Assembly: GCF_002158995.1 (NCBI RefSeq)
Contig: NZ_LOHF01000002.1
Span: 450,866-514,865 of the forward strand
DNA length: 64,000 bases
Reading direction: 5' to 3'
DNA from: Pseudomonas caspiana
GTDB lineage: Bacteria; Pseudomonadota; Gammaproteobacteria; Pseudomonadales; Pseudomonadaceae
In this document: one piece after another, positions 50,906-60,206 of the stretch
Numbering within the stretch: position 1 is the first letter of the stretch
How the letters are laid out: each line of letters opens with the position of its first letter
Program-made: the position numbers and the translations under genes
Notes under the pieces: model-generated
What the model was told of the DNA's origin: nothing
What the model saw: only the letters and a program-made list of their open reading frames with translations
Databases searched by the model: none

Positions 50906-53766
50906 TACAAAGCCTCCACGAGAGCGCGAACTTCGGCGGCACTGCCCACCGTCAGCGCGTTTTGCGCCAGTTGCTTAGCGGTACTCAAATTCAGTTCACG
51001 TACACAGGCTTTGACTTCGCCAATGCTGCGCGCCGAAACACTCAACTCATCGACGCCCAGCCCTACCAGCACCGGAACCGCCAACGGATCAGCCGCCAGC
51101 TCACCGCAGATGCCGACCCACTTGCCGTTGGCATGGGCCGCACGCACGGTGATGTCGATCAATTGCAAGACCGCTGGATGCAAACCGTCAGCCTGAGCCG
51201 ACAAGGTCGGGTGGCCGCGATCGATGGCCAGGGTGTATTGGGTCAGGTCGTTGGTGCCGACACTGAAAAAATCCACTTCTTTGGCGAGCACGGGTGCAAG
51301 CAAGGCGGCTGACGGGACTTCGATCATGATGCCGATCTGCAAGTCCGCCACCGGGATTTCTTCGCGCAGACGCAAGGTCATGTCCCGTGCCTGACGCCAT
51401 TCCTCAACGGTGCCGACCATCGGGAACATGATGCGCAGAGGGCGGTTGTCAGCAGCACGCAGCAACGCGCGCAACTGGCTTTCCATGACTTGCGGTCGTT
51501 GCAGGGTCAGGCGAATGCCGCGCACACCGAGAAACGGGTTTTCTTCCTTGTCGATTGGCCAGTAAGGCAGCGGTTTGTCGCCACCTACGTCCAGCGTACG
51601 AACCACCAACGGGCGACCTTGCAGATCGTCCAGCACGCGGCGGTATTCCGCTTCCTGAGTTGCCTCATCCGGCGCCTGTGAGTGGGCCATGAACAGCAAC
51701 TCGGTACGCAACAGGCCGATGCCTTCCGCGCCCTGCTCCACCGCAGCCGGTGTACCGGCGCTGTCGCCAATGTTGGCGAAGACTTCAACCGCATGACCAT
51801 CGAGGGTCAGCGCGGGCTCCATACGTTTCGCGGCGGCGGCTTGCAGGCGTCGTTCGCGGTTATCGCGATCCTCTGCAGCGCGCTGCAACGTTTCGGCATC
51901 CGGGGCAACGGTCAGGCGACCTTTCTGGCCGTCGAGCAACAGCATCGTGCCCGGTTTGAGCAACAACACGCCATCACCGGCGCCAACCAGCGCGGGAATG
52001 CCCAGTGCGCGCGCAACAATTGCGCTGTGCGCCGTCGCGCCGCCACGCGCGGTCAGAATGCCGGCAACCTGCACAGGATCAAGCCGCGCCACATCGGACG
52101 GACCCACTTCATCCATCACCAGGATGTAGGGTTCGTCCGGCGCGACCAGGGTTTCGATGCCGCAAATCTGCGCCAGAACCCGACGGCCGACGTCACGTAA
52201 ATCCGCTGCGCGTTCCGCCAGAAGCGCATCCTTCAACTGCTCCTGCTGGCGCGCGGCGCTGTCGATCACGTTGTTCCAGGCCGCTGCGGCGCTTTCGCCC
52301 TGCCTCAGGCGCAAGATAACTTCGTTGGTCAGCTCAGGGTCGTCGAGCATTTCGACGTGCGTGATGAAAATCTCGCGGATTGCCTTGGCCTTGCTGCGCT
52401 GGATCAGGCCCTGAATATCCTGACGCACCTCCGCCAGAGCTTTTTCCAGACGCTCGCGCTCGATCGCGGCAGATTCGCCCTGCAGCGGGTAATCAAAGGC
52501 TTGCAGCACTTGAATATGCGCAGGACCGATGGCGATACCCGGCGACGCCGGAACCGCAGTTATTTGAGCGCCATCCAGTGGAGCCGCTGTCTCTTTGGCG
52601 ACGACCGCAGCAACCGGTGTCGGCGATGACGCTGTGGGTAGCGGCTCGACTTCCTCACCCAGCCCTTGCTCGACGGCAGCCAACAGAGCAGGCAACGCAT
52701 CGGCGGCCACGCTCGGCTCGGCGATGAACTCAAGCACCTGACCACGACGCGCCCCCAGACTCAACAGCTTGCTCAAACTCTTGGCGGAGACAGCGCTCTC
52801 GCCAGTGTCCAGCACGCGAACGCGAACATCGCCGTCAAACTCCTTGGCCAGTTGCGCAAGGATTTTCGCCGGACGAGCATGCAAGCCATGTGCGTTGGCC
52901 AGCGTCACGTGCTGGGTCGGCCACTCGGAAGGCACTTCGCCGCCCAGGGCTTCGAGTACCGCACGATTACTGGTGGCGTGACCCAGCTCATGACCGCGGC
53001 CTTCAATCAGCAGAGAGCACAAACGCTCAAGCAACGTCTGGTGTGCTTCGCCCAGACTGGCGAGGCAGAACAACCCGGTGAGCGGCTGACCGAGGTAACG
53101 GATCGGTTTGTCCGGTGTAACGAACGCCAGGCCTGGACGCTTGACGGTCTGTTCGCTGTGCAGCCACCACAGGCCATCACCCAGAGAAAGGGCTTCGACC
53201 TGCTGGAGCACGGCAGCGAAGCCGTTATTGACGCAGTCGGCTTTACGCAACAAACGTGCACCGCGCCAGACCAGTTCTTCGAAATCGTCGGCAGAAACCC
53301 CAAGGCTGATCAACTGGCTATCAAGGGCCAGCTCTTGCGGTGCGCCTTGCAGCAGTTTGAGCAGGGCGTCAGGGCTGTCAGCTTTGCGCAGCTCTTCACC
53401 CAGATCGGTTTCGCCCAAGGCTCGCGTCAGCAGTTGCAGCAGGCGCAAATGCTCGTCGGACTTGGCCGCGATACCAATGGCCAAATACACCATGTGGCCG
53501 TCGCCCCAATCAACGCCTTCCGGGAACTGCAGCAGGCGTACGCCGGTGGCGAATACCTGATCGCGGGTCTCTGGTGTGCCATGAGGGATTGCGATGCCTT
53601 GACCGAGAAAGGTCGAGCCTTGCTTTTCGCGGTTCTGCAAACCGGTCAGGTAGCCTTCGGCGACAAGGCCATCGGCGACCAGAAAATCAGCAAGCAGTTG
53701 CAAAGCGGCGGACTTATCCACAGCCGTCTGGGCCATGGATATTTGCTCAACGGTGAGCTCGAGCAT
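50905..53766 (-). CDS. fruB: PTS fructose multiphosphoryl transfer protein EIIA-HPr-EI
   Basis: This 953-residue protein is a complete soluble phosphorelay in one chain. The EIIA domain (about 1-145) has His62 in GIAIPHGTPE; the HPr domain (about 285-375) has His296 in NAHGLHARPAK; the EI domain (about 400-953) has the phosphorylated His near 580 in GGATAHSAIVARALG and the PEP site later. The only sugar PTS of many Pseudomonas is this fructose system. It opens fruBKA, 136 bases from a FruR operator. Confidence 0.96.
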   Translation of the reverse strand: MLELTVEQISMAQTAVDKSAALQLLADFLVADGLVAEGYLTGLQNREKQGSTFLGQGIAIPHGTPETRDQVFATGVRLLQFPEGVDWGDGHMVYLAIGIAAKSDEHLRLLQLLTRALGETDLGEELRKADSPDALLKLLQGAPQELALDSQLISLGVSADDFEELVWRGARLLRKADCVNNGFAAVLQQVEALSLGDGLWWLHSEQTVKRPGLAFVTPDKPIRYLGQPLTGLFCLASLGEAHQTLLERLCSLLIEGRGHELGHATSNRAVLEALGGEVPSEWPTQHVTLANAHGLHARPAKILAQLAKEFDGDVRVRVLDTGESAVSAKSLSKLLSLGARRGQVLEFIAEPSVAADALPALLAAVEQGLGEEVEPLPTASSPTPVAAVVAKETAAPLDGAQITAVPASPGIAIGPAHIQVLQAFDYPLQGESAAIERERLEKALAEVRQDIQGLIQRSKAKAIREIFITHVEMLDDPELTNEVILRLRQGESAAAAWNNVIDSAARQQEQLKDALLAERAADLRDVGRRVLAQICGIETLVAPDEPYILVMDEVGPSDVARLDPVQVAGILTARGGATAHSAIVARALGIPALVGAGDGVLLLKPGTMLLLDGQKGRLTVAPDAETLQRAAEDRDNRERRLQAAAAKRMEPALTLDGHAVEVFANIGDSAGTPAAVEQGAEGIGLLRTELLFMAHSQAPDEATQEAEYRRVLDDLQGRPLVVRTLDVGGDKPLPYWPIDKEENPFLGVRGIRLTLQRPQVMESQLRALLRAADNRPLRIMFPMVGTVEEWRQARDMTLRLREEIPVADLQIGIMIEVPSAALLAPVLAKEVDFFSVGTNDLTQYTLAIDRGHPTLSAQADGLHPAVLQLIDITVRAAHANGKWVGICGELAADPLAVPVLVGLGVDELSVSARSIGEVKACVRELNLSTAKQLAQNALTVGSAAEVRALVEAL

Positions 53767-53882
53767 GCCTGTCTCCTGTACAGCGCGGGCAAGCGCCTGA
53801 TTCTTGTTTTAAGAACGATCATGAACTGATCGACAGCTTAGGTGATGGAACAGATAAACGATCAGAGGTATCCCTAAGACAG

Positions 53883-53903
53883 CAGCAACAAATATAGTTG
53901 CTG
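53883..53903. promoter_or_regulatory. Inverted repeat overlapping the FruR operator
   Basis: CAGCAAC and GTTGCTG form a perfect 7-bp inverted repeat around AAATATA. It overlaps the first two bases of the operator, so it could be a second protein site or, when transcribed toward fruB, a leader hairpin. Confidence 0.5.
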
Positions 53904-53913
53904 AAACGTTTAA
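53902..53913. promoter_or_regulatory. FruR/Cra operator of fruBKA
   Basis: TGAAACGTTTAA is the exact complement of TTAAACGTTTCA, the site I recall for Pseudomonas putida Cra upstream of fruBKA, and fits the E. coli Cra consensus (TGAAACG-type half site). It lies 136 bases upstream of fruB and 182 upstream of fruR. By family knowledge the repressor leaves on binding fructose 1-phosphate. Confidence 0.88.
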
Positions 53914-54094
53914 TCTAATTGAGCGGCACGTTACTCGATTATCTCCATCGGTTGAAGTGCACCCGGTCCAATGTTGACCGGCAAAGCGTAAATAAACCTG
54001 AGAACATTGAGGTGGACCATGGTCTGCTGTGCAGATCAGCCACTTTCGGTGAGAATCTTCTCTGATGAGGCATCCATAACAAAAGGAATCACGA

Positions 54095-55090
54095 GTGAAA
54101 CTCAGTGATATTGCACGTCTGGCGGGAGTGTCCGTCACCACGGCCAGTTACGTGATCAACGGAAAGGCCGAACAGCAGCGCATCAGCAACGCCACTGTCG
54201 AGCGCGTTCAAGCTGTGGTTGAAGAACATGGCTTTCGCCCAAACCCTCAGGCCGCGGGCTTGCGCAGCCGTCATACGCGAACCCTTGGATTTATCCTGCC
54301 CGACCTGGAAAACCCCAGTTATGCGCGGATCGCCAAGTTGCTGGAACAAGGTGCACGCGCGCACGGCTATCAGCTGCTGATCGCCAGCTCCGACGATGAT
54401 CCCATCAGTGAGCTGCAACTGTTACAGCTGTTCCGGGCCCGGCGCTGCGATGCGCTGTTTGTTGCCAGCTGCCTGCCAGCCAGCGACGACAGCTATCGCG
54501 AGCTGCAGGATAAAGGCTTGCCGGTTATCGCTATCGACCGGGAAATGGACCCCAAACACTTCTGCTCAGTCGTCAGTGACGACCATGACGCCAGCCTGCA
54601 ACTAACCCGCAGCCTGCTACAAACCCACCCCAAGCACATCGCGCTGATTGGCGCCCGACCGGAGCTGAGCATCAGCCGGGCCCGGGCCAGCGGTTTCGAG
54701 GATGCGCTGGCTGGCTTTGAAGGCGCGGTGATCATCGAGCACGGCGAGGCGTTCAGCAGGCAGTGCGGCCAACAGTTGATGCAGGGCATTTTTGACCGTC
54801 TTGGATATTTTCCGGACGCGTTGGTCACCACCTCTTACGTGCTGTTGCAGGGCGTTTTCGATGTACTGCAACGTCGCGCGGTGAATCCGGACCAGTTCCA
54901 CCTGGGCACCTTTGGTGACACGCAGTTGCTGGACTTCCTGCCGCTGCCGGTCAACGCCATGGCGCAACAACATCAATTGATCGCCAGCGCTGCGCTGGAT
55001 CTTGCGTTAGCCGCGATTGAAAAAAACCAGTACGAGCCGGGCGTACACGCCATCGTACGGACCTTCAAACAGCGCATTCACGAGGATTGA
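54095..55090 (+). CDS. fruR: Fructose repressor FruR/Cra, LacI family
   Basis: This 331-residue repressor begins with a LacI-type helix-turn-helix (MKLSDIARLAGVSVTTASYV, residues 1-20) and hinge, followed by a periplasmic-binding-protein-like effector domain. The start is GTG at 54095, seven bases after AAAGGA. It is divergent from fruBKA, which it should control through the operator at 53902-53913. The tatD-like gene follows within three bases. Confidence 0.95.
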   Translation: MKLSDIARLAGVSVTTASYVINGKAEQQRISNATVERVQAVVEEHGFRPNPQAAGLRSRHTRTLGFILPDLENPSYARIAKLLEQGARAHGYQLLIASSDDDPISELQLLQLFRARRCDALFVASCLPASDDSYRELQDKGLPVIAIDREMDPKHFCSVVSDDHDASLQLTRSLLQTHPKHIALIGARPELSISRARASGFEDALAGFEGAVIIEHGEAFSRQCGQQLMQGIFDRLGYFPDALVTTSYVLLQGVFDVLQRRAVNPDQFHLGTFGDTQLLDFLPLPVNAMAQQHQLIASAALDLALAAIEKNQYEPGVHAIVRTFKQRIHED

Positions 55091-55092
55091 AG

Positions 55093-55887
55093 GTGAGGCT
55101 CATCGACACCCACACTCATCTGGACTTCGATGATTTCGACGCCGATCGCGCAGCGGTTCTCGACCACTGCCGAACCCTGAGCGTCGAACGCATGGTGGTG
55201 TTGGGTGTGTATGAGCGCAATTGGCAGCGCGTCTGGGACCTGACGCTGGAGAACCCGTCACTGCACGCCGCGTTCGGTCTGCATCCGGTGTATATCGACG
55301 AGCATCAGCCGGAACACCTCGATCAACTGGCCGACTGGTTGACTCGCCTGCAAGGCCACCCGCAATTATGTGCGGTGGGAGAAATTGGTCTGGATTACTA
55401 CGTTGAAAGCCTCGATCGTCAACGTCAGCAGGATGTGTTCGAGGCGCAGCTTCAACTCGCGGCGGATTTTGATTTGCCCGCGCTGCTGCATGTTCGCCGC
55501 AGCCATGCGGATGTGATCGCCACGCTCAAGCGTTTCAAACTCAGGCGCAGCGGCATCATCCATGCGTTTGCCGGCAGTCGAGAAGAAGCGCGGGAGTACA
55601 TCAAGCTGGGTTTCAAACTCGGCCTTGGCGGTGCCGCGACCTGGCCACAAGCGCTGCGCATGCACCGGGTGATCGCTGAGCTGCCACTGGACAGCATCGT
55701 GCTGGAAACCGACTCGCCCGACATGGCCCCGGCCATGTATCCCGGCCAACGCAACAGCCCGGAGCATTTGCCGGATATTTGTAAGGCGCTGGCTGGGTTG
55801 ATGAATGTTGCGCCTGAGCGGTTGGCTGAGGTGAGTACACGGAATGCGTGTGAGTTGTTTGGGTGGAACGAACAGCAAAGTCACTGA
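55093..55887 (+). CDS. TatD-family metal-dependent deoxyribonuclease
   Basis: This 264-residue TIM-barrel hydrolase has the metal ligands in IDTHTHLDF, Glu in VGEIGLDYY, His in LLHVRRSHAD, His in IIHAFAGS and Asp in VLETDSPDM. Relatives (TatD, YcfH, YjjV) are 3'-5' DNases or D-aminoacyl-tRNA-type hydrolases. The start is probably GTG at 55093, six bases after GAGGA; TTG at 55087 overlaps the fruR stop. Translation is coupled to fruR, an odd partnership with no evident functional link. Confidence 0.9.
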   Translation: MRLIDTHTHLDFDDFDADRAAVLDHCRTLSVERMVVLGVYERNWQRVWDLTLENPSLHAAFGLHPVYIDEHQPEHLDQLADWLTRLQGHPQLCAVGEIGLDYYVESLDRQRQQDVFEAQLQLAADFDLPALLHVRRSHADVIATLKRFKLRRSGIIHAFAGSREEAREYIKLGFKLGLGGAATWPQALRMHRVIAELPLDSIVLETDSPDMAPAMYPGQRNSPEHLPDICKALAGLMNVAPERLAEVSTRNACELFGWNEQQSH

Positions 55888-55902
55888 ATTGGAAAGCGTC
55901 GC

Positions 55903-55975
55903 TGTAGGAGCTGCCGCAGGCTGCGAAGGCAAACCATCGGACACGCCCTATTCGCAGCCTGCGGCAGCTCCTACA
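55903..55975. repeat. REPIN
   Basis: TGTAGGAGCTGCCGCAGGCT and AGCCTGCGGCAGCTCCTACA are a perfect 20-base inverted pair, with GCGAA / TTCGC inside. It lies between the convergent tatD-like gene and ampE. Confidence 0.92.
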
Positions 55976-55994
55976 GATCGATAGCGTTGAAAGC

Positions 55995-56831
55995 TCAAAC
56001 CAGCAACGTCCACAACGCAAACCCGGCGTACCAAACAATCGCGGCGCGGATTAGCAATTCCCACAGCACATCCAAGCTGTTTACGCCTTCGGCCCCCACC
56101 ACCGGCGCAGGTACCTCACCTGCCACGCAGCCTACTTTCGCAATGAGTTGCGCAGCGCTGATGTCCCAGTTGAGCAGTTCGTGCAGCATGACTCGACTGA
56201 CCGCAACGAAGTTACCCACCAAGGCGAAGCTCGCCGCCAGCAGACGAACCGGAATCCAGTCGAAAGCGTGGCGCAATTGGGCGGCGTTTTCCGCCACTCC
56301 GGGCGTCTTGGCGTGCTCGGCAGCCAGTGCCAGCAAACGGTAAGCCAGTGCGGCGACCGGCCCCAGCAGGAAGTACCAGAAAATCACCGCAAAGAAACTT
56401 TGATAGGCCTGCCACAACAAATGGCCCTGCACGCCTTTGAGCAACTCTTCGCTGTTGTCCGCCAGTACACCCATGTCGCGTTCAGCAACGTGCACCGCTG
56501 CCTGCGCATCACCGCGACGGCACGCATCGCGGAACGGCCCGAGAGCGGCGATCAGATCGCCCCGGCCCAGGCTGTAGATCAAGACCAGCAAATGCACCGG
56601 CAGTGCCAGCCAGCCGTTGGCGACCGAGCCCAGCACCACCAGAATCAATGCCAACAGCAATACTGGCAGCAGGACGCTCAGCCCGAGAATCAGCCAGGGA
56701 TGTGAAGCCATACGCGGACTGGCTTCAAGCCTGGCCAGTTCGGCTCGCCACATACCGTCACGCTGGACTCGCTCACGCAGGGCAGAAAACTTCTCGATCA
56801 ACACTGCCAGCAGTAACACCAGAAAACTCAT
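55995..56831 (-). CDS. ampE: AmpE, inner-membrane protein of the ampDE operon
   Basis: This 278-residue membrane protein (CobD/CbiB-like fold) has about four hydrophobic segments, among them LILGLSVLLPVLLLALILVV and a C-terminal VWYAGFALWTLLV. Its role in beta-lactamase regulation is unclear: AmpD is the required negative element. MSFLVLLLAVLIEKFSALRE is the family start. It begins 16 bases after ampD. Confidence 0.92.
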   Translation of the reverse strand: MSFLVLLLAVLIEKFSALRERVQRDGMWRAELARLEASPRMASHPWLILGLSVLLPVLLLALILVVLGSVANGWLALPVHLLVLIYSLGRGDLIAALGPFRDACRRGDAQAAVHVAERDMGVLADNSEELLKGVQGHLLWQAYQSFFAVIFWYFLLGPVAALAYRLLALAAEHAKTPGVAENAAQLRHAFDWIPVRLLAASFALVGNFVAVSRVMLHELLNWDISAAQLIAKVGCVAGEVPAPVVGAEGVNSLDVLWELLIRAAIVWYAGFALWTLLV

Positions 56832-56847
56832 TTACCTGTCCCTCACT

Positions 56848-57396
56848 TCAAGCCTGCAAGGCCGCTTTGAAACGCAACCAGTCAAAAAATGGGCCCGGAT
56901 CAGTCTTTCGCCCTGGCGCAATGTCGCTGTGGCCACAGATCCGTGCACTGCTGATCGCCGGATACGCAGACTGTAACTGGCGAGTCAGATCTATCAAGGC
57001 CGAGTATTGCGCGTCGGTGAACGGCTGCTCATCGGTGCCTTCAAGCTCGATACCAATGGAGAAGTCATTGCACGTTTCCCGCCCTTCAAAATTCGACACG
57101 CCTGCATGCCACGCCCGATCAAGACAGGAAACGAACTGAGTCACCTCCCCGTCCCGCTCAATCAGAAAATGCGCCGACACGCGTAGATCTGCAATCCCTT
57201 CAAAATACGGATGCTCGGTGACATCCAGTTGGTTCTGAAAAAAAGCCTGCACCTTGCCGGTTTTGAACTGGGCAGGCGGCAGGCTGATGTTGTGAATCAC
57301 CAACAATGAGACTTCACCCGCAGGGCGTGCATTGAAGTTGGGCGATGGGCAGTGATGGATGCCGTGGCACCAGCCGCTTGCACAATCGAGCTGCAT
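56848..57396 (-). CDS. ampD: AmpD, 1,6-anhydro-N-acetylmuramyl-L-alanine amidase
   Basis: This 182-residue cytoplasmic zinc amidase recycles anhydromuropeptides; its loss derepresses AmpC in bacteria with AmpR. Zinc ligands are His35 (LLVIHNISLP), His156 (CGHSDIAPGR) and Asp166 (KTDPGPF), with Glu117 (GIELEG) and Lys164 also present, so it should be active. The ATG at 57396 (MQLDCASGWCHGIHHCPSPN) follows AAGGA; a reading 12 codons longer is not family-like. It is cotranscribed with ampE. Confidence 0.95.
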   Translation of the reverse strand: MQLDCASGWCHGIHHCPSPNFNARPAGEVSLLVIHNISLPPAQFKTGKVQAFFQNQLDVTEHPYFEGIADLRVSAHFLIERDGEVTQFVSCLDRAWHAGVSNFEGRETCNDFSIGIELEGTDEQPFTDAQYSALIDLTRQLQSAYPAISSARICGHSDIAPGRKTDPGPFFDWLRFKAALQA

Positions 57397-57510
57397 GAAG
57401 GTTCCTTGCGCGGATAAATCGAAAGAGGGCAAGTATGCCCGCTATGAACAAAATAGGGAGGGTGTAAATGGATGAGGATTGGGTAGGAATGGTCTGGCGC
57501 GGCGTTCATG

Positions 57511-57577
57511 TGCGGGAGCCAACTTGCTGGCGAGGCGATGTCAGACGTAAAGCCTCGCCAACAAGTTGGCTCCTACA
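57511..57577. repeat. REPIN
   Basis: GGAGCCAACTTGCTGGCGAG and its mirror CTCGCCAACAAGTTGGCTCC, with short inner arms. The arm is shared with the element at 47965-48039. It lies between ampD and the DUF1631 gene. Confidence 0.85.
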
Positions 57578-57595
57578 GGTTTGTGCGGTGCAACC

Positions 57596-59845
57596 TTATG
57601 CGCCCTTGAGCTTGCGCAGATTACCCAGCACTGACTCCAGCGCGCGATCAAACAGCAGCGCGTCGTCGAGCATGCGGATGGTGCCGCGACGGAATTCCAT
57701 TGCCAGCCCCATACGGGTCTTCTCCAGAACCTTCATGCCGGTGCGGTTGACGAAGACATAACGCCCGCTCGGCTCAACGATGGCAGCCAGCTTGCAACGC
57801 AGCTTGTGCTCTTCGTCTTCCTGAATTTCCACCCAGCCGCCCAAACGCAGTTTATCGACCTGCGCCAGACCTGCGTCGTCTTCCGGCAAGCGTGGTGCAG
57901 GTTCGTTGAACGGTTGATCGCCAGCCGCGATCAAGACGATTTCCTCGACCACCTGAATCATCGCCGGGCCGTGCGCATCCTCGGCTTCAGCGGAATCCGG
58001 CACGCCAGGGGCTGCTTCATCCTGCTGACGCGAGAAATGCTGAAACGCTTGCACATGCAACGCTTCCAGCTGGCTAAAGAATTCGCTGGTGGCGAACGGA
58101 TCGAACGCGGCGCTGGTCAGGCCTTCACGCAACGCCTTGAGCAAGCCAGGCACCAGATCCAGCAGACGCTGCCTGGCTTCCGGCTCTTCATGCAGCTCGA
58201 CGCTCCAGATCAGATCGTCCATCGCGGCCAGGCCGGCCTGCCACTCAACAGAGTCGTCACCATGCTTGAGGCAGGTCAGCAGCAACACCTTGCTCCAGGC
58301 CTCTTGCAGCAAACGCACGACCACCTCGGGCAGGATTTTGCCCAGCAGGCGTTGATTCAATTCCTGCTGCACCCGCTGACGGGCCAGCTCGGCACGCGCC
58401 CGACCTTCTTCGGCATCACGGGTGCGCTGCTCAAGCAACTCACTGCGACGACGCTCATCGCTGGTAAAGGCGAGGAAATCCACCAATAGCTCGGAGAAGA
58501 TTGCCGGGTCGTCTACAAAGTCGTTCAGCAGGCGTTGCACAATCTGCTCGACGCGGACATAGAGCGAGTCGCGTTGATAGTCATCACGCCCGCCCCAACC
58601 CAGTGCCGCCGAGGCAATTTCGTTAAGCAGTCGCCGCGCCGGGTGGCTGCCACGACTGAAAAAGCTCTTGTCGATCACGGCGATTTTGAGCATCGGAATT
58701 TGCAACCGACCGATCAGCGCACGCAGCGACGATGGCAGGTTACGGTCATCCAGGATGAACTCGAAAAGCATCGCAATCAGATTGATTACATCTTCATCAC
58801 CGACACCCACCACCCGGACTTTGCCGCTCTTCATGCTGACGCGAGTGAGCAGTTGTTCGAGCTGATTGCGCAGGTCGAAATCGTCGGGCAGATCCGAAGA
58901 AGGGACGTACTGCTGCATATGTGACAACAGACGCAGCAAGTCATGGCTAGAGATAGGCCGTGATTCGGCGTTTGGCTCGTGACGCGGCGCAAGGTTGCCG
59001 CGCACCTGCAGCAGTAACTCCTGCAAAGCAGAAAAAACGTCCTGGACGCCTTTGTCCAGCTTGTCTGCCGTCTGGGCCAGCGCCGGATCGGCAAATGGCT
59101 CGACGCTACGGCTTGGCCGGGCGCTGCGATCAGTAGAGCGACGCGCAGGCACGGCTTTCAGCTCAGGCAGCACGCCGGTGGCTATCAGCAGTTGGTTGGC
59201 TTCGCCGTACAAGTCATCAGCGTCGGCCAGAACATACTTTTCAAACAACTTGAGCAAGATCAGTTTGACCTTGATGCCCACGCCGAGACTGCGCCCGGCC
59301 TGCAAGAAATAATCACACAACATCGCCGGCCCCATCGGGTTGGCTTCGTTGCTCAAGGGCTGGGTAACCAACTGGTTCAGGCGTGTGGTCAATTGGGCCA
59401 GCGCAGTGCCGTCACGGCTAAGGACCTTGGTGACCATCGCATCGACGGCCACGGTCTTTTCCAGATCGTCGTTATGCACCAGCGAAAGCTTGTCGAACGA
59501 CAACGGCGCGGCGATGACCGGCTCGGTAACCTGATATTGGCCAAGGCGTAAAAAGGCGTCGTAAAACTTGTCGAGAAACGCGCGCTCGATGCTTTTACGC
59601 TTGAGGCGCAGGTCGCGCATGGCTTCAAAGAAGGTGTTTTGCTCAGAATTGTTGTGCGCGCGATCCGCCATCTCGAACAGCGTGTCATCCGCATTATCGA
59701 ACAGCTCCTGCAAAGCATCCTTGAGTTGCTGAGCAGCCTTGTCGCGAACCTGCAACAAAACGACGGGCAACCGCGCGAGGGACGAATTAGCCGCCTGGTC
59801 AGTATTTGCTTTAGTTAACGGCACAACATTCTCGTCGTTTTGCAT
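57596..59845 (-). CDS. DUF1631 family protein
   Basis: This 749-residue protein is an uncharacterised DUF1631 member, found beside nadC and ampD in Pseudomonas (and sometimes misnamed thymidine phosphorylase). It is soluble and largely helical. The C-terminal ~100 residues switch to a beta-barrel-like pattern (LRLGGWVEIQEDEEHKLRCK, then GRYVFVNRTGMKVLEKT), which resembles a PilZ-like fold but without the RxxxR motif. The ATG at 59845 is used. Divergent from nadC with a 361-base space between. No function is proposed with confidence. Confidence 0.88.
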   Translation of the reverse strand: MQNDENVVPLTKANTDQAANSSLARLPVVLLQVRDKAAQQLKDALQELFDNADDTLFEMADRAHNNSEQNTFFEAMRDLRLKRKSIERAFLDKFYDAFLRLGQYQVTEPVIAAPLSFDKLSLVHNDDLEKTVAVDAMVTKVLSRDGTALAQLTTRLNQLVTQPLSNEANPMGPAMLCDYFLQAGRSLGVGIKVKLILLKLFEKYVLADADDLYGEANQLLIATGVLPELKAVPARRSTDRSARPSRSVEPFADPALAQTADKLDKGVQDVFSALQELLLQVRGNLAPRHEPNAESRPISSHDLLRLLSHMQQYVPSSDLPDDFDLRNQLEQLLTRVSMKSGKVRVVGVGDEDVINLIAMLFEFILDDRNLPSSLRALIGRLQIPMLKIAVIDKSFFSRGSHPARRLLNEIASAALGWGGRDDYQRDSLYVRVEQIVQRLLNDFVDDPAIFSELLVDFLAFTSDERRRSELLEQRTRDAEEGRARAELARQRVQQELNQRLLGKILPEVVVRLLQEAWSKVLLLTCLKHGDDSVEWQAGLAAMDDLIWSVELHEEPEARQRLLDLVPGLLKALREGLTSAAFDPFATSEFFSQLEALHVQAFQHFSRQQDEAAPGVPDSAEAEDAHGPAMIQVVEEIVLIAAGDQPFNEPAPRLPEDDAGLAQVDKLRLGGWVEIQEDEEHKLRCKLAAIVEPSGRYVFVNRTGMKVLEKTRMGLAMEFRRGTIRMLDDALLFDRALESVLGNLRKLKGA

Positions 59846-60206
59846 CAAGCCACCTGCCAGAAGGCATCCTCGATCTCATCGCATGCCGGGCATCTTCCCT
59901 TACCTGCGAGGCGATCCCCCAATTCATTTCGCTACACGTCAAAAGCGTGACGTCAATTACAAGTCGCATCATCTTTCAAAATATATCCAATTTGCCAGCG
60001 CTGCCCGCTTCTTTACATTTCGCCGCTCGCTGGCGGTTTGACGCGTGCAGGGGTAGACCGCGAAAAATGCAATCCATCGCAACGGAATGTAAAAAACCGA
60101 CCAACTGTCATTCGTTTGAGAACCGCAGAGGCCCGTTATAGATGGGGTGCCGTGAGTTCCGGGGGCAACCTGCCTTATACTCGGCCCACCTGAAATGGAG
60201 TCCGCT
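59846..60206. other. Divergent space between the DUF1631 gene and nadC (361 bases)
   Basis: No gene is supported; short readings present here are not conserved-looking. The middle (about 59940-60000) is AT-rich and could hold the two promoters. No REP element is seen. Confidence 0.6.

Larger units (their letters stand above)
53767..54094. other. Divergent fruB/fruR control region (328 bases)
   Basis: No gene is seen. It contains the FruR operator and a perfect 7-bp inverted repeat (listed separately), with otherwise AT-richer sequence than its surroundings. The promoters of fruBKA and fruR must both lie here. Confidence 0.8.
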
